From Craurococcus roseus (GTDB lineage: Bacteria > Pseudomonadota > Alphaproteobacteria > Acetobacterales > Acetobacteraceae): a stretch of DNA of 48,550 nucleotides. Where the stretch lies: positions 1 through 48,550 of the forward strand of contig NZ_BAAAFZ010000027.1 of NCBI RefSeq assembly GCF_039523795.1, written 5' to 3'. Position numbers and translations under genes: made by a program. The notes beneath the pieces are model-generated. The model saw only the letters and a program-made list of their open reading frames with translations, was not told the DNA's origin and ran no database searches. This document shows positions 24,860 through 32,466 of this stretch, one piece after another. Position 1 is the first letter of the stretch. The number at the start of each line of letters is the position of its first letter.

Positions 24860-25849
24860 TCAGGCGAAGACGACGTCGCCCGGGGCCACCGGTCCCCCCA
24901 ACACCATGACCTTGGCGTCGCCGTCGCCCACGGCGATGAGCGTCGCCCCGGCGGAAAGCGGGGCGACGGTGAGGTCGCTCTCGGCGTAGCCGATGAACAC
25001 GAGCGCGTCGCCCTCGCCGGCCGAGCCGCTGAAGTCGGTTACGAGATCGCCGCCGAACGATCCCGCGAAGTGGAATCGGTCCGCGCCGGCGCCGCCGGTC
25101 AGCGCGTCGCCGCCGCCGCGCGCCGCGCCTGCGGTCCCGGGCGCGTCTCCGTTGAGGGTGTCGTCGCCATCTCCGCCGTCGAGGACGTCGTCGCCGCCCC
25201 GCGCGCCGCCTTCCATGGCGAACCCGCGGACATCGCCGTAGAGCTGGTCGTCGCCGGCGCCGCCCCGGAGGACGTCGTTTCCGCCCCGCGCGCCGCCCCA
25301 CATGACGTCGCCTACGTCGCCGCTGAGGGTGTCGTCGCCGTCTCCGCCGTAGAGGCGGTCGTCGCCGCCGCGCGCGGAGCTTTCCATGAACGCCCCGACA
25401 TCGCCGTAGAGCTGGTCGTCGCCGGCGCCGCCCCGGAGGACGTCGCCGCCGCCCGCCGCGCCGTCGAACATGCGGTAGCCGACGTCGCCGGTGAGGAAGT
25501 CGTCGCCGTTTCCGCCGTCGAGGCGATCGTCGCCGCCGCGCGCGTCGCCGGACAGGTAGAAATAGGCGTCGCCGCTCAGGGCGTCGGCACCGTCTCCGCC
25601 GCCGAGTCGGTCGTTGCCGCCGCGCGCGGAGCCGGACACCACGACGGCGTCGCCGGTGATGACGTCGTCGCCGTTGTCGCCTTCGAGTCGGTCGTTGCCG
25701 CCGCGGCCCCGCATGAGGTCGCCGAGGTTTCCCGGCGCGTCGGGTTCGATGTTGAGGCCGGTGCCGGTGTAAGGATCGCCGTAGATGCGGTCGGCGGCGT
25801 TCGTACCCTCGACCCGATCGTTGCCGGTGGTGCCCAGAACAACTGCCAT
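24860..25849 (-). CDS. RTX-type calcium-binding repeat protein
   Basis: This 329-residue acidic protein consists almost wholly of RTX (GGxGxDxLx) repeats, which fold as calcium-filled beta-rolls after secretion, usually by type I systems. It starts with VLGTTGNDRVEGTNAADRIYGD. Seven units of about 28 residues follow, with the form DxLxGGxGDDxLxGDVxxxMxxxARGGD. A C-terminal non-repeat domain holds the secretion-type RFHFAGSFGGDLVTDF and ends in PGDVVFA. There is no cleavable signal peptide and no enzymatic domain. A GGGAGG ribosome site precedes the ATG. No ABC exporter lies nearby. Possible roles are surface layer, adhesion or matrix protein; none can be chosen. Confidence 0.85.
   Translation of the reverse strand: MAVVLGTTGNDRVEGTNAADRIYGDPYTGTGLNIEPDAPGNLGDLMRGRGGNDRLEGDNGDDVITGDAVVVSGSARGGNDRLGGGDGADALSGDAYFYLSGDARGGDDRLDGGNGDDFLTGDVGYRMFDGAAGGGDVLRGGAGDDQLYGDVGAFMESSARGGDDRLYGGDGDDTLSGDVGDVMWGGARGGNDVLRGGAGDDQLYGDVRGFAMEGGARGGDDVLDGGDGDDTLNGDAPGTAGAARGGGDALTGGAGADRFHFAGSFGGDLVTDFSGSAGEGDALVFIGYAESDLTVAPLSAGATLIAVGDGDAKVMVLGGPVAPGDVVFA
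25229..25445 (-). repeat. 49-bp exact direct repeat inside the RTX gene
   Basis: The segments 25229-25277 and 25397-25445 are identical over 49 bases. They are 168 bp apart, exactly two 28-codon units, so a two-unit block was recently duplicated or homogenised. Both encode the end of DVLRGGAGDDQLYGDV. Confidence 0.85.
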
Positions 25850-26319
25850 GCTGTTATCCTCCCTGCGAACGGCGGGGCTGGCCGGGCGCGCGCCGTATGG
25901 ACCGAGCTAGCCGAGCTAGCCTGCCCCGCCGTCCCCGGGGCCGCATTGCGCCCGGTCAACAAGAACGATCGCGCCGGCGTGGTTCCGCGGTGGTCGCTGC
26001 CGCCGAAGCCCGGGGCGGGGAGGGTGTGTGTACCCGCTCCCGGAAGCCGGCCCGCTACGGCCGGAACACGGCTCGGATGCAGTGGTCCTTCTTGAGTTCT
26101 TAAACAGGTCGGAGCCGCGCGGCCCCTGCTCCAGCGGCATCGGGTGGGTGAGCCGCGGCGAAGGGTCCATTCCAGCGCGCTTGATATGTGCCGGAACAGC
26201 CGCTCGGCGCAGCGCTGGCCGTGCTGCTGGCCCGAGTGGACGGTGGGCGCCTTGTTCACCACCGCCCCCATCGGGAACTTGCCGCGAAGGAGCCGTACCG
26301 GTGCAGCGCGGGGTGGGGA
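25850..26319. other. 470-bp spacer upstream of the RTX gene
   Basis: No gene is convincing here. It holds the inverted repeat at 25869-25932 with tandem 9-mers, and a TTCTT-rich patch at about 26090-26103. I see no clear promoter for the RTX gene, which is read leftward from 25849. Confidence 0.5.
25869..25932. repeat. 10-bp inverted repeat enclosing tandem CCGAGCTAG copies
   Basis: ACGGCGGGGC (25869-25878) and GCCCCGCCGT (25923-25932) are exact inverse copies. The 44-base interior contains two adjacent CCGAGCTAG copies (25902-25910 and 25911-25919). It lies 20-80 bases upstream of the RTX start codon, in the leader or promoter area. Confidence 0.55.
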
Positions 26320-27045
26320 TCAGCGTCGGAAGCGCAACTCCAGCCCCCGCGCGCGCCAGCCCGCTTCGATCGCGTCCAGGTCCACCAAGCCGGACGGGTC
26401 GGCCTTGCGCGGCGCGGTGCGCAGGCCCGGTTCGCGGTCGCGCCGCCACACGGCGAGCAGGCGCCGCAGCTCTTCGAGCGGGGCGGGGTGGTCGTCCACG
26501 CGGATGTTGATGTCCGGGAAGTCCTCCGTGGTGACGAGCAGCAGCGCGGCCGATTGCAGGCCCCGCTTGTCGCCGCCCGCCGCCTGCCCGGCCTCCATCG
26601 CGGCCAGCAGGCGCTCCGGGAACGGGAGCGCCGACGGCCCGGCGGCCCCGAAGCGGGCCAGGGCTTCGGCCGCCACGGCGGGGCCGGCCAGCATGTTGCC
26701 CGCCACCGAAACCCCTTCAGCGCGCGCGTCGCCGGCCCACTCCACGCAATGCGCGCCCGTGTGCGCCGCCGCGCGGCCGTGCCGGTCCACGGCGTGGACC
26801 TGCCGGATGCCGCGGCCCGCGTCGCCGGCCAGGGCGGACTCGATCGCGTCGGCGGGCGGCAGGCCGCGCGCCATGGCGTCCAGCACCGCCGGGCCGAGGT
26901 AGCGGTTGGTGATGGACTGGGTGGACACGGCGCCGACGCCGGAGCGGACGAAGGGGCAGTTCGCGCCGACCCCGAAGGCGCGGGTGGCGACCGCGACGGC
27001 GAAGGCGCCCGTGCCGGGGTCGTGGGCGGCGATGGACCAGGTCAT
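26320..27045 (-). CDS. DUF1028 family protein (Ntn-hydrolase-like)
   Basis: This 241-residue protein belongs to DUF1028, a family with an Ntn-hydrolase-like fold and no firmly assigned reaction. The opening MTWSIAAHDPGTGAFAVAV is highly characteristic, followed by FGVGANCPFVRSGVGAVSTQ and the conserved VAGNMLAGP. The C-terminal DDHPAPLEELRRLLAVWRR is also typical. Family members often lie beside peptidase or transporter genes. Here it is divergent from a Bug-type binding protein, 78 bases between start codons, so shared control is likely. Whether it self-cleaves cannot be told. Confidence 0.88.
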   Translation of the reverse strand: MTWSIAAHDPGTGAFAVAVATRAFGVGANCPFVRSGVGAVSTQSITNRYLGPAVLDAMARGLPPADAIESALAGDAGRGIRQVHAVDRHGRAAAHTGAHCVEWAGDARAEGVSVAGNMLAGPAVAAEALARFGAAGPSALPFPERLLAAMEAGQAAGGDKRGLQSAALLLVTTEDFPDINIRVDDHPAPLEELRRLLAVWRRDREPGLRTAPRKADPSGLVDLDAIEAGWRARGLELRFRR

Positions 27046-27123
27046 GCGAAACAGAACCCCCCAGCGTTGCGCGGCGTTGCGCCAAACGGCAGTTTGCACC
27101 GGAACGGAAAGGGAGAAACGCCA

Positions 27124-28143
27124 ATGGCGCCAACGCTCGGGGCAGGGGGCGGCCCGTTGCGCCGCCGCGAGCTGGGACTGCTCGGTTTGGGTGCCGTCGG
27201 CGGCGGGCTCGGCCTCGCCCCGCTCGTGGGCCGCGCGCAGTCCGCGGCATGGCCGGACCGGCCGGTGCGCCTCGTGGTGCCCTTCGGGCCGGGCGGCGCC
27301 ATCGACACCCTGTCCCGCACGGTGGCCAACGCCTTCCCGGCGCACGCGAACGGGCAGAGCCTGGTGGTGGAGAACCGCGGAGGCGCCGGCGGCACCATCG
27401 CCGGCGCGGCGGTGGCGCAGGCGCGGCCGGACGGCTCCACCCTGATGATGGCGGACCTCGGCGCCAACGCCATCGGCCACGAGATGGCGCGCATACCCTA
27501 CGACCCGACCAAGGCGTTCACGGCCATCTGCCACCTGGTGAACCTGCCGCTGGTGCTGCTGGTGCCCGCCGACAGCCCGGCGAAGGACGTGGCCGGGTTG
27601 GCGAAGCTGGCGAAGGACAAGCCGGACCTGCCCTACGCGCACCCGGGCATCGGCTACATCGGCCACCTGGCGCAGGAGCTGATGATGCGCAGCTTGGGCA
27701 TCAGCATGACGCCGGTGCCCTACCGCAGCGGCGCCGAGGTGGTGCGGAGCCTCCTGTCCAAGGAGACCGAGAGCGCGTTCATCACCGTCTCCACCTCCCT
27801 GCCGCACATACGCGAGGGCAAGCTCCGCGCCCTTGCGGTGGGGTCCAAGACGCCGGTGCCTCTCCTGCCGGGCGTGCCGCCGCTCGCCGCCACGATCCCC
27901 GACTTCGAAGCGCAGGTGTGGCACGGCATCGTCGGCCCGGCCGGGCTGCCGCCGGAGGTCGTGGCCGCCGCCAACCGCGCGTTCAACGCCGTGGCCCGCC
28001 AGCCGGAGGTGCGGCAAGCGGTGGAGCAGGTGCAGGCGGGCGAGGTGGTCGGCGGCACGCCGGAGCAGTTCGCGGCCTTCATCAAGGGGCAGACGGAGCG
28101 CTGGGTGCCGGTGATCCGGGCCGCCGGCATCAAGGCGGATTAG
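27124..28143 (+). CDS. Bug/TctC-family tripartite tricarboxylate transporter substrate-binding protein
   Basis: This 339-residue periplasmic binding protein has a Tat-like signal (LRRRELGLLGLGAVGGGLG, cleavage near GRAQS). It then follows the family signature WPDRPVRLVVPFGPGGAIDT, VVENRGGAGGTIAGAAVA, RPDGSTLMMADLG, MTPVPYRSGAEV and GIVGPAGLPPEVV. The start at 27124 is preceded by AAGGGAG. It is the second Bug protein of the window and only distantly like the first. The NUDIX gene follows after six bases, so the two form an operon. The DUF1028 gene is divergent. No ligand can be named. Confidence 0.9.
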   Translation: MAPTLGAGGGPLRRRELGLLGLGAVGGGLGLAPLVGRAQSAAWPDRPVRLVVPFGPGGAIDTLSRTVANAFPAHANGQSLVVENRGGAGGTIAGAAVAQARPDGSTLMMADLGANAIGHEMARIPYDPTKAFTAICHLVNLPLVLLVPADSPAKDVAGLAKLAKDKPDLPYAHPGIGYIGHLAQELMMRSLGISMTPVPYRSGAEVVRSLLSKETESAFITVSTSLPHIREGKLRALAVGSKTPVPLLPGVPPLAATIPDFEAQVWHGIVGPAGLPPEVVAAANRAFNAVARQPEVRQAVEQVQAGEVVGGTPEQFAAFIKGQTERWVPVIRAAGIKAD

Positions 28144-28149
28144 GCGGCG

Positions 28150-28929
28150 ATGGCCGACGCCGCCCCGCCCGTCCCCGCGCGCCCCGCCTCGACGGTGCTG
28201 CTGCTGCGCGACGGCGCGGCGGGGCGGCTGGAGGTGTTCATGGTGGTGCGCCACCGCGAGATCGAGTTCGCGGGCGGCGCGCTGGTGTTCCCCGGCGGGC
28301 GGGTGGAGGAGGCGGACGGCGCCCTGGCCGGCGACGACCCGCTCGGCGCCTTCCGCATCGCCGGCATCCGCGAAACCTTCGAGGAGTGCGGCGTGCTGCT
28401 GGCCCGGCCGCGCGGCGAGGCCGGGATGGTGCGCGCCGAGCGGCTGCTGGCCGTCGCCGACCGGCACCACGGGGCGCTGCTGCGCAACGAGCGCTCCTTG
28501 CCGGAGGTGCTGGCGGCGGAGGGATTGGAGCCGGCCAGCGACGCGCTGGCGCATTGGGCGCATTGGGTGACGCCGGCTTCGCGCTCCAAGCGCTTCGACA
28601 CGCACTTCTTCCTGGCTGCGGCGCCGCCGGACCAGTTGGCGGTGCATGACGGGCTGGAGTCGGTCGACTCCATTTGGATCGAGCCCGCGCAGGCGGTGGC
28701 GGAGGCGGACGCCGGCAAGCGGCGCCTGGTCTTCGCCACCCGCAAGAACCTGGAAAAGCTCGCGCGGCACGCCACCGTGGCCGACGCGATGGCGGCGGCG
28801 CGCTCGGCGACGGTGGTGCGGGTGCAGCCCGAGATGGTGCGCGCCGGGGAGGGCTGGCGCCTCCGCATCCCGCCGGAGGCCGACTACGGCGGCGACCTCT
28901 TCGAGACGCTGGACGCGCCGGCGATCTGA
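28150..28929 (+). CDS. NUDIX hydrolase (NUDT7/NUDT19-like)
   Basis: This 259-residue NUDIX enzyme should cleave a nucleoside diphosphate linked to another moiety. The segment begins with ALVFPGGRVEEAD and the NUDIX box ends in FRIAGIRETFEECGVLL, with an insertion inside the box. That layout is like the coenzyme A-type NUDT7/NUDT19 group rather than MutT. The GIRETFEECG core keeps the glutamates that bind magnesium. A second conserved stretch is HWVTPASRSKRFDTHFF. It starts six bases after the Bug stop codon. Its end overlaps the convergent TetR gene by 46 bases. The acyl-CoA-type substrate is an inference from the box layout. Confidence 0.85.
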   Translation: MADAAPPVPARPASTVLLLRDGAAGRLEVFMVVRHREIEFAGGALVFPGGRVEEADGALAGDDPLGAFRIAGIRETFEECGVLLARPRGEAGMVRAERLLAVADRHHGALLRNERSLPEVLAAEGLEPASDALAHWAHWVTPASRSKRFDTHFFLAAAPPDQLAVHDGLESVDSIWIEPAQAVAEADAGKRRLVFATRKNLEKLARHATVADAMAAARSATVVRVQPEMVRAGEGWRLRIPPEADYGGDLFETLDAPAI

Positions 28930-29570
28930 TCCGCCTCGGACGGCGCCGGCCCGCAGAGCAGGTCCACCGCCGCGGCCGCGATGGCCTCCATCTCCGCCGC
29001 CGGCGCCCCGGCGCGGGCGCGCACCGCGAAGCCGTGCATCACCGACGAGGCCAGGCCGGCGAGCGCGGCGTCGTCGGCCGGCGCGCCGGCGGGCAGGTCG
29101 CCCTCCTCGCGCGCGGCGGCGAAGCGCGCTTCCAGGATGCGGTCGGCGCCGTGCAGGTCGGACAGCAGCGCGTCCCGCACCTCGGCGTCGTTCACCGCTT
29201 CCGCCAGGGCGGTGCCGACGAGGAAGCAGCCGCGCGCCGCCTTCTCGCCCGACAGGTAGAAGGCGATCGTCCGCGCGAAGGCGCGCTCCAGCGCGGCGCG
29301 GAGCGGGCGGCGCGCCAGCAGCTTCTCCAACGCGGCGAGCGTGCCCTCGGAGTAGCGGCGCATGGCCGCGCGGTAGAGCGCGCGCTTGTCGCCGAAGGCG
29401 AGGTAGAGGCTCGGCCGGTTCAGGCCGGTGGCGGCGCCGAGCGCGTCCAGCGAGGTGCCGGCGAAGCCCGCGTCCCAGAACGCGTCCATGGCGCGGTCCA
29501 GGGCGGCGTCCGGGTCGAAGCCCCGGGGGCGGCCGCGCGGCTTGCCGCCTCCGGCATTTTGTACCGTCAT
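28884..29570 (-). CDS. TetR-family transcriptional regulator
   Basis: This 228-residue repressor-type regulator has a TetR N-terminal helix-turn-helix (about 20-66; ALDRAMDAFWDAGFAGTSLD, then ALGAATGLNRPSLYLAFGDK). The ligand domain includes ARTIAFYLSGEKAARGCFLVG, common in the subgroup related to NemR and AcrR. The N-terminal GKPRGRPRGFD arm is basic. The start codon at 29570 lies inside an operator-like palindrome. It is divergent from the glutathione S-transferase gene, so self-repression and control of that gene are likely. Its stop lies within the convergent NUDIX gene. An electrophile as inducer would suit the GST neighbour but is inference. Confidence 0.88.
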   Translation of the reverse strand: MTVQNAGGGKPRGRPRGFDPDAALDRAMDAFWDAGFAGTSLDALGAATGLNRPSLYLAFGDKRALYRAAMRRYSEGTLAALEKLLARRPLRAALERAFARTIAFYLSGEKAARGCFLVGTALAEAVNDAEVRDALLSDLHGADRILEARFAAAREEGDLPAGAPADDAALAGLASSVMHGFAVRARAGAPAAEMEAIAAAAVDLLCGPAPSEADQIAGASSVSKRSPP

Positions 29571-29619
29571 GCACAAAATCCTTGACCCGACACATTCCAT
29601 GCGGGACGGTACACAAATG
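29555..29619. promoter_or_regulatory. Paired operator-like repeats between tetR-type and GST genes
   Basis: CATTTTGTACCGTC (29555-29568) and the inverse-oriented GACGGTACACAAATG (29605-29619) differ by one inserted base and flank the divergent promoter region. The left one also belongs to a local palindrome ATTTTGT-N10-ACAAAAT that covers the regulator's start codon. TACCGT-containing palindromes are typical TetR-family operators. Confidence 0.65.
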
Positions 29620-29636
29620 GGAAGGAGTTCGCCGCC

Positions 29637-30272
29637 ATGGACCTCTACTTCGCCCCGTTCGCCTGCTCGATGGCCACCCGCATCGCCTTCTACGAGGCGG
29701 GCGCGGAGGCCCGGTACATCGAGGTCGACACCAAGACCGGCCGCACCCTGGCCGGGGACGATTTCCTCGCCATCAACCCGCTCGGCCAGGTGCCGGTGCT
29801 CCGCACCGACGAGGGGTGGCTGCTGACGGAGAACGCCGCGATCCTCCAGCACGTGGCGGAGCGCCTGCCGGCGGCGGGGCTGATGCCGGAGGACGGCCTG
29901 GGCCGGGACCGATTGCGCGAATGGCTCTCCTTCGTCTCGACCGAATTGCACAAGGCGGTTTTCACGCCACTGCTCTCGTCCTGGGCCCCGGACGGCGCCA
30001 AGGCGTTCGCGCGCGAGTTGGCCGGGCCGCGCTTCGACCGCCTTTCGCGCCACCTCGACGGGCGGCCCTTCCTGCTCGACCGCTTCGGAGTGGCGGACGC
30101 CTACCTCGCGGTGGTGCTCATCTGGACGCGGGCGGCGGGCCTCGACCCGGCGGCGTGGCCGGCGGTGCGCGCCTGGCACAAGGCGATCCTCGAACGGCCG
30201 AGCGTGGCCCGCGCCGTGCGGGAGGAGCGGGTCTTGTACGAGGCGGAGCAGGCCCGGCACGCCGCGGCCTGA
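29637..30272 (+). CDS. Glutathione S-transferase family protein
   Basis: This 211-residue enzyme has the two GST domains. The thioredoxin-like N-domain (1-80) opens with MDLYFAPFACSMATRIAFYEAG. Its Cys10 is at the position of the catalytic cysteine of bacterial beta-class GSTs. INPLGQVPVLRTDEGWLLTE contains the cis-proline and the glutathione-binding Glu-Asn pair region (TENAAIL). The helical C-domain ends in WHKAILERPSVARAV. An AAGGAG ribosome site precedes the ATG. It is divergent from a TetR regulator that shares operator-like repeats with it, so it is probably induced by an electrophile. The substrate is unknown. Confidence 0.9.
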   Translation: MDLYFAPFACSMATRIAFYEAGAEARYIEVDTKTGRTLAGDDFLAINPLGQVPVLRTDEGWLLTENAAILQHVAERLPAAGLMPEDGLGRDRLREWLSFVSTELHKAVFTPLLSSWAPDGAKAFARELAGPRFDRLSRHLDGRPFLLDRFGVADAYLAVVLIWTRAAGLDPAAWPAVRAWHKAILERPSVARAVREERVLYEAEQARHAAA

Positions 30273-30288
30273 GCGCCGCCGCGCCGCC

Positions 30289-31005
30289 TCAGCAGCCGAG
30301 CTTGCGCGCCAGGTCCTGGAAGTCGGCGGCGACCACGTCCCAGGGCTCGTCCGGGCCGAGGTCGGTGGCCTGGTCCGGGCCGTGCTCCGTCCGACGCAGC
30401 ACGAAGGCGGTGGCGAGGCCGCTTTGCCGCGCGGCGCGGAGGTCGCCGTTGTGGGCGGCGACGAGGCAGAGTTCGTCGGGGCGGATGCCGAGGATGTCGG
30501 CGGTGCGGAGGTAGGCTTCGGGCTGCGGCTTGTAGGCGCCCGCCACCTCGGCGCCGAGGATCGCGTCCCAGGGGATGGCGGCGCGCTTGGCCATGTTCAG
30601 CAGAAGCGCGACGTTGCCGTTGGAGAGCGGCGCCAGCACGTAGCGGCGGCGAAGGCGGGTGAGGCCGGCGACCGCCTCCGGCCAGGGGTCGAGGCGGTGC
30701 CAGGCGCGGTTCATCGCGTCCAGTTCGGCTTCGCCGATGCGGGCGGGGTCCAGGCCGTTGTCGCGCAGGACGTTCTCCAGGTTCTCCCGGTGCAGCACGT
30801 CGAGCCGCGTGAAGGGGCGGCGGCCGGCGCGGCACTCCTCCATGGCGGGCTGGTAGCGCTTGCGCCACGCGTCGGCGAAGGCGCGCGGGTCCAGGTCCGG
30901 GCGGCCGTGGCGGGCGAGGAAGGGCGCGGCGTCGCGGGCGATGCCCTCGCGCCAGTCCACGACGGTGCCGAACACGTCGAAGACGAGGGCCTTGACGCGC
31001 TCCAT
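30289..31005 (-). CDS. Haloacid dehalogenase type II (HAD superfamily)
   Basis: This 238-residue protein resembles L-2-haloacid dehalogenases. Motif I is ALVFDVFGTVVDWR with the nucleophile Asp10. An arginine/aromatic cap segment follows (WRKRYQPAMEECRAGRRPFTR). Motif II is APLSNGN with Ser/Asn, motif III is AYKPQPEAY with Lys, and motif IV is LVAAHNGDLRAARQ. These match type II dehalogenases rather than phosphatases. The start at 31005 overlaps the stop of the upstream lyase gene as TGATG, so the two are translationally coupled. A GTG one codon earlier is also possible. Whether it acts on a halogenated acid in vivo is uncertain. Confidence 0.85.
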   Translation of the reverse strand: MERVKALVFDVFGTVVDWREGIARDAAPFLARHGRPDLDPRAFADAWRKRYQPAMEECRAGRRPFTRLDVLHRENLENVLRDNGLDPARIGEAELDAMNRAWHRLDPWPEAVAGLTRLRRRYVLAPLSNGNVALLLNMAKRAAIPWDAILGAEVAGAYKPQPEAYLRTADILGIRPDELCLVAAHNGDLRAARQSGLATAFVLRRTEHGPDQATDLGPDEPWDVVAADFQDLARKLGC

Positions 31006-31883
31006 CACCGCGGCGCCTCCGACGACGACCAGCGCTTCTCGAAGTCCCAGACCTCCGGGAAGCCCATCAGTTCGCAGATGCGGCCGAAGCCGTAGCTTTC
31101 ACCCGGCGGGAGGCCGGTGCTGTCGCCGTGCGCCTTCAGGTGGGCGTAGGCGCGCTCCAGCGCCGCGGCCGCGGCGAGGAAGCCCACGGCCGGGTAGATG
31201 GCGATGGCGTAGCCGAGCTGCGCCAGGCGCTCGGCCGGCAGGATCGGCGTGCGGCCGCCCTCGACCATGTTGGCGAGCAGCGGCTTGCGGATGGAGCGGC
31301 CGATCTCGGCCATCTCGGCCTCGGATTCCGGGCTCTCGATGAACACCACGTCGGCGCCGGCCTCCGCGTAGAGGCGGCCGCGGCGGATCGCCTCGTCCAG
31401 GCCATGCGTGGTGCGGGCGTCGGTGCGGGCGACGATGAGGAAGTCCGGGTTCCGGCGGGTTTCGGCGGCGACGCGGACCTTCAGCGCCATCTCCTCCGCC
31501 GGGATGACGCGGCGGCCCGGCGTGTGGCCGCACTTCTTGGGCGTTTCCTGGTCCTCGAGCTGGATGCCGGCGACCCCCGCCGCCTCGTAGCCGGCGACCG
31601 TGTGGCGGACGTTGAGCAGGCCGCCGTAGCCGGTGTCGGCGTCCGCTATGATCGGCGTGCGGCAGCCCTCGGCGAAGGTCCGCACCCGACCGAGCATGTC
31701 CGTGTAGGTGGCGAGGCCGGCGTCGGGCAGGCCGAGGTGCGAGGCGACGGTGCCGAAGCCGGTGGCGTAGAGGGCGGCGAAGCCCATGCCGTCCGCTACC
31801 TTGGCGCTGATCATGTCGAAGACGCCGGGCGCGACGACGAAGCGCCGGTGCTGCAAGGCGCGGCGCAAGGCGGGGTTGGACAT
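31005..31883 (-). CDS. Isocitrate lyase / phosphoenolpyruvate mutase family protein
   Basis: This 292-residue TIM-barrel enzyme belongs to the PEP mutase/isocitrate lyase superfamily. Members include 2-methylisocitrate lyase, oxaloacetate decarboxylase, dimethylmalate lyase and carboxyPEP mutase. Motifs are VAPGVFDMISAKVADGMGF, a metal site in IIADADTGYGG, the catalytic loop QETPKKCGHTPG with KKCGH (lyase type), and LIVARTDART. The KKCGH cysteine argues for a C-C lyase over a phosphonomutase. It starts at the ATG at 31883 after AGGGA. The HAD dehalogenase is coupled downstream. A shared pathway of small 2-substituted acids is possible but unproven. Confidence 0.88.
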   Translation of the reverse strand: MSNPALRRALQHRRFVVAPGVFDMISAKVADGMGFAALYATGFGTVASHLGLPDAGLATYTDMLGRVRTFAEGCRTPIIADADTGYGGLLNVRHTVAGYEAAGVAGIQLEDQETPKKCGHTPGRRVIPAEEMALKVRVAAETRRNPDFLIVARTDARTTHGLDEAIRRGRLYAEAGADVVFIESPESEAEMAEIGRSIRKPLLANMVEGGRTPILPAERLAQLGYAIAIYPAVGFLAAAAALERAYAHLKAHGDSTGLPPGESYGFGRICELMGFPEVWDFEKRWSSSEAPR

Positions 31884-32029
31884 GGGGCATCCCTGGCGGC
31901 GGCGGCGGGGAGTGCCGCGCGGCGCCCCAGTGTTCCCCGAAGCCCGGCCGGACTCAAGGCGGGCCGGAACCGCTCGGGCCGCCCTTCGGGACACGGCCCC
32001 GTCCGCGCCAGTGAAGGCTGCGTCCGGAT

Positions 32030-32200
32030 TCAGGAACCGATGTAGGTGGGGAGCAGCGCCACGATGCGGTTGAAGAGCGGCTGGAAGGCCCCCACGAGGA
32101 TGGCGGCCGCCGCCGATCCGATCACGGCGTATTCCACCGCCGTCGAGCCCTTCCGGTCGATTGAAGCGCGAGCGGCGCTGCGCATCACCCAGGCCACCAT
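32030..32200 (-). CDS. Flp-type IVb pilin subunit (orphan)
   Basis: This 56-residue protein is a Flp/Fap-type class IVb prepilin. After a short basic leader (MVAWVMRSAARASIDRKG) comes STAVEYAVIGSAAAAILVGA. It has the conserved Glu-Tyr pair with Glu at position +5 after the glycine cleavage site, then a single hydrophobic helix and QPLFNRIVALLPTYIGS. A TadV-type peptidase would cleave after Gly18. A GGGAGG ribosome site lies at ideal spacing. No tad assembly genes are near, so it must rely on a distant tad locus. It is too short for most gene finders that use a 60-codon limit. Confidence 0.85.
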   Translation of the reverse strand: MVAWVMRSAARASIDRKGSTAVEYAVIGSAAAAILVGAFQPLFNRIVALLPTYIGS

Positions 32201-32466
32201 GGCTAGTCCTCCCGCTGAAGCGTTGGTTCCCGCCCGGGCGCGCGCGCCGCCGGCCGACGGCCGGATGCGGGCCCGCGCCGTGCCCTTGGTTGGGTGCGAC
32301 CCCGCATCGCCCAGGACCGAAACCGACCGCTATGACGATCCTATATCGTAACGTTTCGCGGCGCAAGCCATCATTTCGAAGAGGCCGGGGGCGCACCCCC
32401 GCGCTCCACCTCGGGCCCCGGGTGTGCGAGGCTCCCGCCGGGCCAGCGACCCGAGGAGACAACCCC

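Noticed and set aside
26320..29616. Minus-strand open frame of 1098 codons
   Set aside because: Only its last 241 codons (DUF1028) are real. The rest is antisense to the Bug and NUDIX genes and has no domain.
30289..31883. Phosphonate biosynthesis locus
   Set aside because: The lyase-type KKCGH motif and the absence of a phosphonopyruvate decarboxylase argue against a PEP mutase function.
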